Assembly (NCBI GenBank): GCA_002591725.1
Contig: NJAL01000004.1
Coordinates: 122,036 to 186,035, forward strand
DNA from: Candidatus Didemnitutus mandela
GTDB taxonomy: Bacteria; Verrucomicrobiota; Verrucomicrobiia; Opitutales; Opitutaceae
Direction: 5' to 3'
DNA length: 64,000 nt
Shown: one piece after another, positions 8,751-18,328 of the stretch
Numbering within the stretch: the first letter of the stretch is position 1
Layout of the letters: each line of letters opens with the position of its first letter
The notes under the pieces: model-generated
What the model saw: the letters and a program-made list of their open reading frames with translations, nothing else
Database searches by the model: none
Told to the model about the DNA's origin: nothing
Position numbers and translations under genes: made by a program

Positions 8751-9863
8751 TTAGACCTTGCTTGTCTGCTTTGTAAGGAAGCTGCGGATGAGCTTTGTCC
8801 GCTCCTTGGCACGCATTTCCTGATCCACTTCGTCGGCTGTCCGCTGTTTATCCTGTTTTTGGAGCTGGTGGCGAATTTTGCTGAGCGCGAGGTGCTCGAG
8901 CTGGCGAATGCGTTCGCGGGTTACTTTGAACCTCTTACCGACTTCTTCAAGTGTCAGTTCCTTTTCGCCGTCGAGACCAAAGCGCATCCGAATGATGCTG
9001 GCTTCACGGGCGTCGAGTGAATCGATTGTGGCGCGAAGATTGTCGCGCATGTTCTTATCGCCAAGTCCGATATCGGGAGCGATTGTGTTGTCGTCGCCCA
9101 CCAAATCGCCAAGCGTGGCCGAGCTGCTATCTTCGCCTACAGGGGCATCGAGGGAGGCCGGCCGAACGCTGACTATTTTGAGCAGTGCGATCTTGTTAAC
9201 TGGCACTTGGAGTTCGTAAGCGAGCTCCTCATTGGTGGGTTCGCGGTCAAATTCGTCGGTGAGTTTGGCGATAGTCCGGCGCATACGTGCGATCTTGTCG
9301 ACCAAATGCACAGGCAGGCGGATCGTCTTCGATTGATTAGCGAGGGCACGTTTCATCGATTGTTTTATCCACCAGGCAGCATAAGTCGAAAGTTTCCCAC
9401 CTTTTCCGGGATCGAAACGTTCGATGGCTTTGATCAGCCCAAGATTGCCCTCGCTGATAAGGTCCATGAGCGGAAGGCCCATCTCCTTGTAATCGTAGGC
9501 GATTTTCACAACCAAGCGAAGGTTCGCTTTGATCATACGGTCGCGGGCGGAGCGACCGCCCTTTTGGATCCGGGCGGAGCGACCGCCCTTTTGGATCCGG
9601 GCAGCGAGCTTGACTTCTTCATCGACCGTAAGGAGCGGTGTCTGGCGGATCTCGTTGAGATAGAGTTGAAGGTTAGAGTGCCTATCGCTCTGCTCGACCA
9701 ACGAAGCCTGATCGAAAAACCCGACGGATGTTTTCGGGGTGACTTCTGGATGATCAGACAGACCTTCGTCAATTGTCGGAACTTTTATTTCGGGGGTGGT
9801 GCGGTTGGAAAGCGGTTCTGAAGCGATCAGTGAAGGGATGATGGTCTTTTTATGGCGTGTCAT
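8751..9863 (-). CDS. RNA polymerase sigma-70 family factor with internal 9-residue duplication
   Basis: Directs RNA polymerase to promoters. The 370-residue protein has a variable N-terminus of about 65 residues, region 1.2 (YLNEIRQTPLLT), region 2 (NLRLVVKIA..., with the -10-binding STYAAWWIKQSMKRAL), region 3, and region 4 with the helix-turn-helix LTLEEVGKRFKVTRERIRQ. It lacks the long region 1.1 and spacer of a classical primary RpoD, so it is either a short primary factor or a group 2 (RpoS-like) factor. Residues 88-96 (ARIQKGGRS) are repeated exactly as 97-105, because the DNA carries a 27-bp tandem duplication. Relatives have one copy here, between regions 1.2 and 2.1. The frame is kept, so function is likely but not certain. 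Start ATG at 9863. Confidence 0.93.
   Translation of the reverse strand: MTRHKKTIIPSLIASEPLSNRTTPEIKVPTIDEGLSDHPEVTPKTSVGFFDQASLVEQSDRHSNLQLYLNEIRQTPLLTVDEEVKLAARIQKGGRSARIQKGGRSARDRMIKANLRLVVKIAYDYKEMGLPLMDLISEGNLGLIKAIERFDPGKGGKLSTYAAWWIKQSMKRALANQSKTIRLPVHLVDKIARMRRTIAKLTDEFDREPTNEELAYELQVPVNKIALLKIVSVRPASLDAPVGEDSSSATLGDLVGDDNTIAPDIGLGDKNMRDNLRATIDSLDAREASIIRMRFGLDGEKELTLEEVGKRFKVTRERIRQLEHLALSKIRHQLQKQDKQRTADEVDQEMRAKERTKLIRSFLTKQTSKV
9545..9598 (-). repeat. Exact 27-bp tandem duplication inside the sigma-factor gene
   Basis: Copies at 9545-9571 and 9572-9598 are identical. The length is a multiple of three, so the reading frame survives and nine residues are added. The identity of the copies points to a recent event or an assembly artefact; reads spanning the site would tell. 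Confidence 0.95.
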
Positions 9864-10250
9864 TTTTAGAATAATGTTCGCTGGTTTAACAACGATATAA
9901 TAACGCTATATGTCGCTATACCGATGTACGTCTTTGCATCTTAGATGCCGTAAATCCCAAGTAAGCCCTCCCGGAGTGTAATGATCGCTGATAAAGGATG
10001 CTGTTCCCTAAGTTGTTGGTTTTCGGTAAGAACAATAGCTTTCAGAGGAGCTCATTTTTTTATTTAATGTTTCTTGAAATTCTATTGCTAAAGGCGATCC
10101 TTTCGCACCAAGTCATTATTGGTTCAAATTTTCACTAATTTCACTAGTTTTTAATCAATATCTTGCAAAATGTGATGCAGAAATCTAGGTTCCCATTTTA
10201 GCTAAAGTAGCCAGAAGGATCCTGGTACAGCATCTATTATAATTTTCTTT
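9864..10250. other. AT-rich spacer upstream of the sigma factor
   Basis: About 390 bp without a readable gene. It must include the sigma-factor promoter near its left end; a TATAAT-like hexamer sits around 9895-9900 on the plus strand, but no convincing promoter on the minus strand is identifiable. Confidence 0.4.
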
Positions 10251-11452
10251 TGTTTCTGGGATCAACAGTATGGATGCAGTTTTTTAGAGCTTTACTTGCG
10301 GTGCAGAGCGGGAAAGCTGGCACTCATGGAGTAGAAACGGATTATTATGGCTCAAATTATGCTTCCACCTATGACACGATGTGTATCACATGGGAGTAAA
10401 TGTTCGATCGCTATGACTTGGAAGCTTTTATGCTGTGGTAGCTGTAAACCGTCTGATGCCGTTACGGGCAGGTTCACGAGCATCAGTTCTATTGTTTTGT
10501 TCTATGGTTTTTCCTCCTTGTCGGCGAGAAGCTCCTTTTCGAGCGTTTGGTTTTCCTTAAGTCAAGTATGATACTGCGCGGCCCGGGGTCCGGCGGTGGA
10601 ACAGATTTCCTCATGCTTCCGGCCAAGCGCGCATGCGAAGCACCGGATGACGCGAATTTACCCGGTTTAAAAACAAACATACACGGCGAAGGGTTAAAAG
10701 GCTAGTGTTCTGCAGGACGCGATAGAGGTCGAGCTGAGTGTTTGAGAATAGCCGGGTGAAACGCTGTGAAAAAACGGCTTGGAAGATATCGCCAGTACGT
10801 TATAGATGACGAATTTCTCAAAGCTCCAAGCCTTCCTTGGTAAAGTTGTGTGGCGGTATTTAGATTTTCTCAACTTTACCCCAAGCTAGGGACGTTAGTG
10901 TAGAGAACTTCGCTAGCATTCCGCAAAGCCGTTCGATTCCTACCAATGCCCTTTGTAGGTGGCATCAGGGGCGTTGCTAATGTGTGTTGACGAACAGCTA
11001 CAAAGATCTGGCAGGCACGATCAAAACCCACGAGTGAACCGTACAGCATGAACTACATCATAGACATCTTCAAACCATGCTTCGCTGCGAACGGTCCGTC
11101 CTTTCAACTGCATAAATAAATTTGTAGCCGAGGTAGCCGACCGCACCGTCGGTGAACAGAGGCAAACTAAGAATCGAGACCAGATTATGAAGCGCTATTT
11201 TTCGCCTAGAGCACCTTGGGTAGATCCTCCTTGCCGTGAACGGCGGCCCGGAAGATTTTTCGAAGACTGTAGCTGATGAAACTGCGCGAGACTGTGTTTA
11301 CGCATTCAGCGGCTTTTATGAGGAAAGCGGGACCGGGTTTGCGCACACCTTGGCAAAGAGATAGTGTCCGGTGTTTCCAGATTGACATAGACGGGCACAA
11401 CGTTCTCCTGGTGGCTGAGTTTCAGAAATTGATCGCGCTGGAATTTTTCATA
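10250..11452 (-). pseudogene. trpE: trpE pseudogene (anthranilate synthase component I)
   Basis: Minus-strand fragments line up in order with TrpE: an N-terminal KFQRDQFLKLSHQENVVPVY at about 11370-11440, the glycine-rich TDGAVGYLGYKFIYAVER near 11110-11170, VYDVVHAVRFTRGF, AGDIFQAV-like and SQRFTR-like pieces near 10760, then NPSPCMFVFKPGKFASSGAS near 10640-10700 and LEKELLADKEE near 10515-10545. Many stops and frameshifts lie between them. The remnant begins 3-4 bp after the glmS stop codon, so it was probably the second gene of a glmS-trpE unit. Its loss removes the first committed step of tryptophan synthesis unless another copy exists elsewhere. Confidence 0.92.
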
Positions 11453-11454
11453 AA

Positions 11455-13305
11455 CTATTCGACGGTGACGGACTTGGCGAGGTTGCGCGGCTTATCTATA
11501 TCGCATCCGCGCTCGGCGGCGATGTAGTAGCTAAGTAGCTGTACTGGCACCGAAGCGACGATCGGCAATACTGCCTCATGGCACTCGGGGATGATGATTA
11601 CTTCATCGGCAAGGCCGGGTGGCAGTTCGCCGCCCTCGCTTAGGATGGCGATTATCGGGCCGCGGCGGGCTTTGATCTCCTGCATGGAGGAGACGATCTT
11701 GTTAAATATTTCTCCGGCGGGTGCGAAGAATACACTTGGGCACGTTTCGCTTATAAGAGCGATGGGGCCGTGTTTCATCTCAGCGGCAGGATAACCTTCG
11801 GCATGGAGGTAGGAAGTCTCCTTCAACTTCAGCGCCCCTTCGAGGGCGATGTGAAACAGGGACATACGTCCAAGGAAAAGCATGTCGGTGGAGTGCGCGA
11901 AACGCTGAGCGATCTTCTTGATGTGGGGCGCCTGCTCCAGTACCTTACGCACGAGATCGGGCGCACCTTTGAGCGCTTCGACGTAGCGCACGCCGGAACC
12001 GAAGCTCATATCTCGCATCCGGGCGAGGTAGAGCGCAAGCATCGCTCCCAGGAGCAGTTGCGAGGTAAAGGCCTTGGTCGAGGCGACACCGATCTCGGGG
12101 CCGACGTGCTGATAGATTCCGCCATCGGCTTCTCGAGCGATGCTGGAGCCAACAACGTTGTTGATCGCAAGGACTCGGTAGCCTTTGCGTTTTGCTTCGC
12201 GCATGGCGGCGAGAGTATCAATGGTTTCTCCGGACTGGCTCATCACGAAGAATAGTGTATTTCGGGCGAGTGGAGCGTTGCGGTAGCGAAACTCCGAAGC
12301 GTAGTCGCACTCGACAGGGATCCGGGCGAAGCTTTCGATCAGATGCTCGGTTACCAGGCAAGCATGGAGTGCTGTGCCGCAGGCGCAGAACATTAGGCGT
12401 TCGATGCCGGAAAATTCGTTGGCTGTGACGTTCAGGCCGCCGAAAAGGGCGGTGCTGCCGTCTTCGGAAAAGCGTCCGCGCATCGTGTTTTTGAGTGCGG
12501 CTGGCTGCTCGAAGATCTCTTTCTCCATGAAGTGGTGGTAGGCGCCAAGTTCAGCGCTAACGATAGACCAGCAGACCCTGTCGATCACTGGGGAGACTTC
12601 ATCGGCATCGAGCGTTGTAATTGAAAAATTCTTCAGAGTCAGGTGGGCGATTTCTCCGTTTTTGAGATAGACGACGTTTTGCGTGCGGCTTACTATGGCC
12701 GACACATCGCTGGCAACAAGACTCTCTCCTTCGCCGATGCCAAAGACAAGCGGCGATCCCTTACGCGCTGTAACTAGTTCGCCCGGCGCATCGACGTTCA
12801 TTGCAACGATGCCGTAGGTGCCTTGCGTGTGGTGAAGACTTTTGCGGACTGCAGTGACAAAACGATTTTCACCTGCAAGCCCTGCTTGCTTCGCGTAGTG
12901 GTAAGCAATGAGGTTGCAGAGCACTTCGGTGTCTGTTTCTGAGCGAAACGTGTGCCCTTTGGTGATAAGGAATTTTTTGATCGAAGCGTAATTCTCGATG
13001 ACGCCGTTGTGAGTGAGAGCGACCTTTCCGTCATAGCTTAGGTGTGGATGGGCGTTGGCGTCGGTAATGCTACCGTGGGTGGCCCAGCGAGTGTGCCCCA
13101 TGCCACAAGTGCCAACTAGGCGATACCGCGGGACTTCCTTTTCCAGAGCTGAAACGCGACCGACCTTCTTGGCGATGTCGAAACTTCCGTCTTGAAAAAC
13201 TGCGATACCAGCTGAGTCGTAGCCACGATACTCCAAACGCTTCAACCCTTCTAGGATGAGGGGAGCTGCTTTTTGCTTACCGATATATCCAACGATTCCG
13301 CACAT
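11455..13305 (-). CDS. glmS: Glutamine-fructose-6-phosphate aminotransferase (isomerizing)
   Basis: Makes glucosamine-6-phosphate from fructose-6-phosphate and glutamine, the entry step to peptidoglycan and lipopolysaccharide amino sugars. The 616-residue protein starts MCGIVGYIGK, which places the catalytic N-terminal cysteine correctly after Met removal; an in-frame upstream extension to 13368 would bury it, so ATG at 13305 is the start. The N-terminal glutaminase half (to about 240) is followed by two SIS sugar-isomerase domains (MSQSGETIDTLAA is the phosphate loop of the first) and the canonical end KPRNLAKSVTVE. Length is normal for the family. It is followed within 4 bp by the trpE pseudogene. 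Confidence 0.97.
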   Translation of the reverse strand: MCGIVGYIGKQKAAPLILEGLKRLEYRGYDSAGIAVFQDGSFDIAKKVGRVSALEKEVPRYRLVGTCGMGHTRWATHGSITDANAHPHLSYDGKVALTHNGVIENYASIKKFLITKGHTFRSETDTEVLCNLIAYHYAKQAGLAGENRFVTAVRKSLHHTQGTYGIVAMNVDAPGELVTARKGSPLVFGIGEGESLVASDVSAIVSRTQNVVYLKNGEIAHLTLKNFSITTLDADEVSPVIDRVCWSIVSAELGAYHHFMEKEIFEQPAALKNTMRGRFSEDGSTALFGGLNVTANEFSGIERLMFCACGTALHACLVTEHLIESFARIPVECDYASEFRYRNAPLARNTLFFVMSQSGETIDTLAAMREAKRKGYRVLAINNVVGSSIAREADGGIYQHVGPEIGVASTKAFTSQLLLGAMLALYLARMRDMSFGSGVRYVEALKGAPDLVRKVLEQAPHIKKIAQRFAHSTDMLFLGRMSLFHIALEGALKLKETSYLHAEGYPAAEMKHGPIALISETCPSVFFAPAGEIFNKIVSSMQEIKARRGPIIAILSEGGELPPGLADEVIIIPECHEAVLPIVASVPVQLLSYYIAAERGCDIDKPRNLAKSVTVE

Positions 13306-13538
13306 AAAATAAGTGAACTTCCAACTACTTTTTATAGCTATTGGAAGCTTTCGTACCAAGGTTGCCAAACAAAAACCTTTCTGAGGGGAGGGGCCGAACC
13401 CAGTGGTTTATATCTTAGGATTTGTTTGTGGCGAAAACGATAAGATACAGTTTTTACAATTTTTTAGGGAAAACTGCTGGTGATGCAATCTACCTGGCTT
13501 CATAATGTTGGTTGAATAAAACTCCAAGAGCGAAAATC

Positions 13539-14806
13539 ATGACTGACGCAAAGCGAGTCCTGGTAGTAATTATGGTTGGAGGTCGCGGGACGCGGCTGTA
13601 TCCCTTAACCAAGGAGCGATACAAACCGGCCGTGCCTCTTGCGGGGAAATATCGGCTCGTCGACATCCACATCAGCAATTGCCTGAACTCGGGCTTTAAT
13701 CGGTTTTTTTGCTGAGTCAGTTTCTTACTGCTTCCCTGCACCGGCACATTGCGAAAAGCTTTCATTTCGATCCTTTTGGTTCGGGCTTTGTGGATATTCT
13801 ATCTGCGGAACAAACGAATCTCAGCACTTCGTGGTATGAAGGTGAAGGCACAGCCGACGCGGTGCGGCGAAACATGATTCATTTTGATGCCTACGAGCAC
13901 GACTTCGTATTGATCCTGTCGGGCGACCAGCTTTTATCGGATGGATTTTACCAAGATCCTCGAGTAACACTTGGTGTTACCAAAGCCAACGTGACGTTGA
14001 CAGCGGTTCCCATCTTAGCTTAGCATCGTGTGTCGAGGGGTTTGGCTTGATGTGCGTAGATGACGATCTGGTCATCCAAAAATTTATTGAAAAGCCTAAG
14101 GATCTGGCGATCATCAACGGATTCACGATTAGCCCAACACTTAAGGCGAAGCTTGGCCACACCAGCACCGAGAAACGCTGTCTAGCCTCGATGGGCATCT
14201 ATGTTTTCAGCCGCGACATGCTGCGCTAGGCGTTGGGAAGCGACATGAAAGATTTCGGCAAGAGCCAAGCCATGCTTGGTTATATTTTCAAAGAATATTG
14301 GGAGTATATCGGCACCGTGCACGCGTTTTTCGAGGCCAACCTTGCGCTGGTCGATTTGCTGCCCTTGTTCAACTTTTTGGATCGCGCATCTCCGATTTAC
14401 ACCCGTGCGCCCTGCTACCTTCCTCCGTCGAAGGTGAACCGTTGTGATATCGGTGACGGGTACATTTTTGACGAACTCGAAGATGAAACAATGTGTCATT
14501 GATGTCCGCTCTTTTTTGGGCGAAAACTCCGATTTGAAGGAGATAGTGATGATGGGATCCGACTATTATCAAACTCTAAAGGAAATGGCCGTGGAACTCG
14601 AGAAAAACTATTCCAGCGATCGGAATCGGCCGCTACTGTTGCATCCGCCATGCGATCATCGACAAACATGCTCGTATTGGCGACAACGTCAGCCTCTCGC
14701 CGGAAGGAAAAGCCGATGGGGGGGTATCACCCACTACATTGTCATTTGCGATGGCGTTCTTTGTGTGCCTAAAGGAGCGGTTATCCCTTCAGAATTTGTT
14801 CTCTGA
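13539..14806 (+). pseudogene. glgC: glgC pseudogene (glucose-1-phosphate adenylyltransferase)
   Basis: Once made ADP-glucose for glycogen. The start (ATG 13539) and N-terminus are clear: [20 protein letters not shown] and [20 protein letters not shown]. The frame breaks near 13710, resumes with [20 protein letters not shown], and continues through GEGTADAVRRN and LILSGDQL before a deletion or stop near 14020. It then reads FIEKPKDLA, MGIYVFSRDMLR, YWEYIGTVHAFFEANLAL and a decayed C-terminal beta-helix ending CVPKGAVIPSEFVL. At least three frameshifts, several stops and a Gly-to-Val change before GGRGTRL show it is dead. Its end overlaps the 3' end of lgt by 26 bp. Confidence 0.95.
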
Positions 14807-15626
14807 TTTTTGCGGGGGCGAAAATGATCAGCAGGATCCCTGCCTCGACTAGAAAAAACGAATAGAACGTTCCGCGACTCAAGCCAAGGATTAAAGTGGC
14901 ATCCGGTTCGCGGAAACGTTCGCTGATTATCCGTACGATCGCATAGATGACTAGAAATTCCCCCGCAAGCCGACCAGGTTGCCGGGCGGTCACATCGCTT
15001 CGCCAGAAGCGCATTTGCATGTAAATGAAAAGCGCTACGCCTTCCAATCCGGCTTCGTAGAGCTGTGATGGATGACGTGGCGGAATCTGACTGAGTGCCC
15101 GGTTGGGCGCGCTGTTTTGAAAAATCACTGCCCACGGTACGGTGCTGATTTTTCCACAGAGCTCGCCATTAATAAAATTGGCTATGCGGCCAAAAAAAAA
15201 TCCTGCCGGCGCGCTGGTCGTGACCAAATCGCCCAGATGAAAAAAACTGATATGGCGGTGCCAGGAAAACCAGACGAGGACGAGACAAACGCCAACGAAG
15301 CCGCTGTGACTGGCCATGCCGCCTTCCCACACGCGAAAAATAGCCAACGGATCATCCCAAAATATGTCAGTATCGTAGAGAAGAAAATAACCCAAACGAC
15401 CGCCAACGATTACGCCAACCACAAGCGCAAAGATTAGATCTAGGGAGTCATTTGGATCGACCCAGGTTTTCCTTGCAAAATAGTAGTGCCGTAGCAGCAG
15501 GGCCGAAGCGATGAATCCCGAGAAGTACGCTAGCCCATAGTAGCGGATTCCGAAGTTCCCGTTAAAGCGAATTAAAAACGGATCAAAGTGATGAACGAAG
15601 TAAGCGAACAGATGGTATGTAACCAT
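14781..15626 (-). CDS. lgt: Prolipoprotein diacylglyceryl transferase
   Basis: Attaches diacylglycerol from phosphatidylglycerol to the lipobox cysteine of prolipoproteins, at the inner membrane. The 281-residue protein is rich in membrane helices (about seven). It carries the Lgt signature GRIANFINGELCG with Arg147, the upstream GGRLGYFLLY, His107 in GGMASHSG, and RHPSQLYEA. Length is normal. It converges on the glgC pseudogene and overlaps its end. Its retention implies the cell still makes lipoproteins, although one lipoprotein gene in this window (5.3-5.8 kb) is dead. Confidence 0.96.
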   Translation of the reverse strand: MVTYHLFAYFVHHFDPFLIRFNGNFGIRYYGLAYFSGFIASALLLRHYYFARKTWVDPNDSLDLIFALVVGVIVGGRLGYFLLYDTDIFWDDPLAIFRVWEGGMASHSGFVGVCLVLVWFSWHRHISFFHLGDLVTTSAPAGFFFGRIANFINGELCGKISTVPWAVIFQNSAPNRALSQIPPRHPSQLYEAGLEGVALFIYMQMRFWRSDVTARQPGRLAGEFLVIYAIVRIISERFREPDATLILGLSRGTFYSFFLVEAGILLIIFAPAKIREQILKG

Positions 15627-15742
15627 TTTTCTATTATCGAGTAGAACCGTCTAGCCCAACACAATTCTGATTTCGTTTGGTACTTATTTAACTCGGTTAG
15701 TCTTTTCTTGCCGCTCAAAATGCAACGGCGCTTAGTCAAACG

Positions 15743-16840
15743 ATGTGCAAATTACAGAGGACGCCTTTGAATGCCTTTCACCGTCGCAATGGTGGCCGGA
15801 TGGTCGATTTCGCCGGTTGGGATATGCCGGTCCAATACAAGAGCATTCTGGATGAGCACAAAACCGTGCGCCAGTGCGCTGGCTTGTTCGATGTGAGCCA
15901 CATGGGTGAGGTCGATGTGAAAGGCCCGCAAGCGCTTGCTTTTTTGCAGCACCTCGTCACGAACGATTGCCGCAAGCTTTTTCTAGGGCGCGTTCTCTAC
16001 ACGACGATGTGTTATCCGGACGGCGGAGTTGTCGACGACCTGCTTGTCTACATGAAGGGGCCGGACGACTACTTTCTCTGTATCAATGCGGCTAACATTT
16101 CCAAGGATATTGGCTGGATACATGAGCAGGCGAAGGTCTTCGATTGTTCCGTCGTCAATCGCTCAGCTGACTACGCGCAGCTGGCGATCCAGGGGCCGAA
16201 AGCGATCGAACTTGTGCAGACGCTTACGCCGACGGTGCTGGTGGACATCAAGTATTACCATTTCGCCCACGGGGTCGTAGCTGGCGCGGCCTGCTTGATC
16301 AGCCGTACGGGTTACACTGGCGAGGATGGTGTCGAGCTCTATTGCTCCGCTCCAAATGGCGAACGTCTGGCGGAAGCGGTGCTTGCAGCCGGCCAGCCAT
16401 TTGGACTTGAGCTGGCGGGGCTTGGCTCACGCGATAGTTTGCGTCTTGAAGCGGGTTTCCCGCTCTACGGCCACGAGATCACGGAGAAAATCAGCCCGAT
16501 TGCTGCTGGCCTCGGCTGGGTGGTAAAGTTCGACAAGGGGCCATTTGTTGGATCCGAGGCGCTCCAGGCCCAGAAGTCTCAAGGGCCGGAGAAAAAAATC
16601 GTCTTTTTCAAGTCAGGTGAGCGTTGTATTGTGCGCGTGGGCACGCCGGTGCTCGACCTGGTGGGCACTGTTGTGGGAGTAGTGGCTTCGGGCACATTTT
16701 CACCCATTCTTAACGAAGCGATTGGCTCGGCGCTCGTCTATGCTTCAGCGAGCACTGCGCCGCTCGCGACCGAAGTCCGCGGCAAGAAACTAAATTTGCA
16801 ACTCGTCAAACCACCTTTCGTAACTTTAAAGAAACCTTGA
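15743..16840 (+). CDS. gcvT: Glycine cleavage system T protein (aminomethyltransferase)
   Basis: Transfers the methylene group from the aminomethyl-lipoyl arm of GcvH to tetrahydrofolate, releasing ammonia. The 365-residue protein is full length, with the N-terminal FAGWDMPVQY, the folate-domain landmarks FDVSHMGEVDVKG and SRTGYTGEDGVELYC, and a complete GcvT C-terminal barrel. The start is ATG at 15743. It is 11 bp upstream of gcvH, as in a gcvT-gcvH-gcvP operon, but no gcvP follows: the next DNA is a dead sugar transporter. Confidence 0.96.
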   Translation: MCKLQRTPLNAFHRRNGGRMVDFAGWDMPVQYKSILDEHKTVRQCAGLFDVSHMGEVDVKGPQALAFLQHLVTNDCRKLFLGRVLYTTMCYPDGGVVDDLLVYMKGPDDYFLCINAANISKDIGWIHEQAKVFDCSVVNRSADYAQLAIQGPKAIELVQTLTPTVLVDIKYYHFAHGVVAGAACLISRTGYTGEDGVELYCSAPNGERLAEAVLAAGQPFGLELAGLGSRDSLRLEAGFPLYGHEITEKISPIAAGLGWVVKFDKGPFVGSEALQAQKSQGPEKKIVFFKSGERCIVRVGTPVLDLVGTVVGVVASGTFSPILNEAIGSALVYASASTAPLATEVRGKKLNLQLVKPPFVTLKKP

Positions 16841-16851
16841 CCTGACCTACC

Positions 16852-17235
16852 ATGAATAGAGTTCCCGAAGATCTGAAATATGCTAAGTCCCACGAGTGGG
16901 TTAAAATGTTCCCGGATGGCACCGCGTTGATGGGAATAACCGACTATGCGCAAAGCAATCTTGGCGATATTATATTTGTGCAGCTGCCAAAACCGGGCAC
17001 CGCTTTGAAAGCCGGCGATCCCTTTGGGGCGGTTGAATCTGTGAAAGCGGCTTCCGACCTGTATGCGCCGCTTCCCTGCACCGTTATCGAGGTAAACAAG
17101 GGACTCGATTCCAACCCGGAAAAGGTCAACCAGTCGCCGTACCTAGAAGGTTGGATGCTAAAGGTGGACTTGGCGGATCCGTCTTATATTGCCGAATTGC
17201 TGGACAGTGTGGTTTACAGCCAGGCTATCGCTTGA
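16852..17235 (+). CDS. gcvH: Glycine cleavage system H protein
   Basis: Lipoyl carrier that shuttles the aminomethyl group between the P, T and L proteins. The 127-residue protein is full length; the lipoylated lysine is Lys65 in GAVESVKAASD. It begins ATG 16852, 11 bp after gcvT. No gcvP homologue or remnant is readable downstream, so P protein must be encoded elsewhere or the system is broken; H protein can also be retained as a lipoyl carrier in its own right. Confidence 0.96.
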   Translation: MNRVPEDLKYAKSHEWVKMFPDGTALMGITDYAQSNLGDIIFVQLPKPGTALKAGDPFGAVESVKAASDLYAPLPCTVIEVNKGLDSNPEKVNQSPYLEGWMLKVDLADPSYIAELLDSVVYSQAIA

Positions 17236-17240
17236 AACGC

Positions 17241-17255
17241 GGCGCGGCAGGCGCC
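17241..17255 (+). terminator. Weak short hairpin after gcvH
   Basis: GGCGC pairs with GCGCC around a 5-base loop, beginning 5 bp after the gcvH stop, with TTAAAA following. The stem is only five base pairs, so this is a weak candidate. Confidence 0.25.
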
Positions 17256-17337
17256 TTAAAACTAACCGTTTGTATCTTCAGCCGTGCGAGCTTGCATTGA
17301 AGTCGGCGCTTCCTCTTCCAGGGATGTACTGTCGCTA

Positions 17338-18328
17338 TGTTATCATTTATTTTTTCTTTTTTGTGGGCGTTTACAGGACAAGAGGCGTAGTTGGCGGCGC
17401 TCGCGCACATAGGCCTGGCACTTCAATGCCGCTTATGCCGACAAAGGGTGGAAGGTTCGCGTTCCTTTTCCCAAATTTTCAATTTATCGAGAATTCCGTC
17501 GTTCCCGCGGGGGGCCGTATTTCCTAAGGCGCTAACGAAATCGACGGGCCGCTCCTAGCTCCCTTCTCTGATTTTTTTGGCGAACGAGACCTTGCTGATT
17601 TTTCGCCAACTATTCTGAAACAAAAGACAATAAACCACAAGGTCTACGCGATTGGGGTTTTCGATTCGGCGATGGCGCTGCACATAAACGAAAGCGCAGA
17701 CGAATAGTTCACTTATACTTTTAGTCTGGCTAATTTCAGCGGATGGTTGCCCGGTGCATGGCATTTTGGCGAGCGAGGCTAACGCTTGCATGTTGCTCCG
17801 TTGGTAAGGAATTTTTGTTTGTGGCTATGCGCAGGCCGATCTTGATAGATCTCGGTTTTTGATCATTGGAAAGTGACGTTGGGCTGGTCCGGGTATTGGG
17901 ATGTGCGACATCGCTGCCATGCATGGGGACGATTGTGCCCTTCGGTAGTTGGTTCTGGACGATGGATACGAAAGCGGCGCACTCGGAAGTGACGCAGGCT
18001 TTGGTCAAGTATGTGGCGTGGCGTGGCGAGCACAAAACATGGGATCGTGCTTGTAGTGCGCTCCAATGGCACTGTTCCTGGGCCGAGGTCAGCATTCGCA
18101 TACTTTTCCGAATATCAGTAACTTCTTTGCTGTCTTTTTGTTAAAGAAGCAGAACAAGGAGTTTGGCTACCCCGCTGCTCTGGCACGGTTTTTATGAGAT
18201 CTTGACACGGCATTTTGCGGATATCTTACGTGATGCCGTTTGTGGTGCCGACCCAGCCAGTAGAGAAAAATGAGATCCAAGCGGGCATTGATCGGCGGAT
18301 CGGCAACTGGGAAACGGAGGGAGACTAA
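17338..18328 (+). pseudogene. Remnant of a sugar ABC transporter solute-binding protein
   Basis: Joined plus-strand frames give a family-1 extracellular solute-binding protein: VRVPFPNF, NEIDGPLLAPFSDFFGERDL, FSPTILKQKTINHKVYAIG and FDSAMALHIN at 17450-17700, a GSWFW...VTQALVKYV segment near 17940-18020, FGYPAALARF near 18160, and the C-terminus EIQAGIDRRIGNWETEGD ending at TAA 18326-18328. Frameshifts and stops occur throughout. The stop overlaps the ATG of the following permease remnant, the usual overlap in a CUT1 sugar importer operon. It once captured a sugar or oligosaccharide in the periplasm; the substrate cannot be told. Confidence 0.85.

Noticed and set aside
10920..10960. Possible tRNA T-arm (CGTTCGATTCC)
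   Set aside because: No cloverleaf can be folded around it, and the region is explained by the trpE remnant on the other strand.
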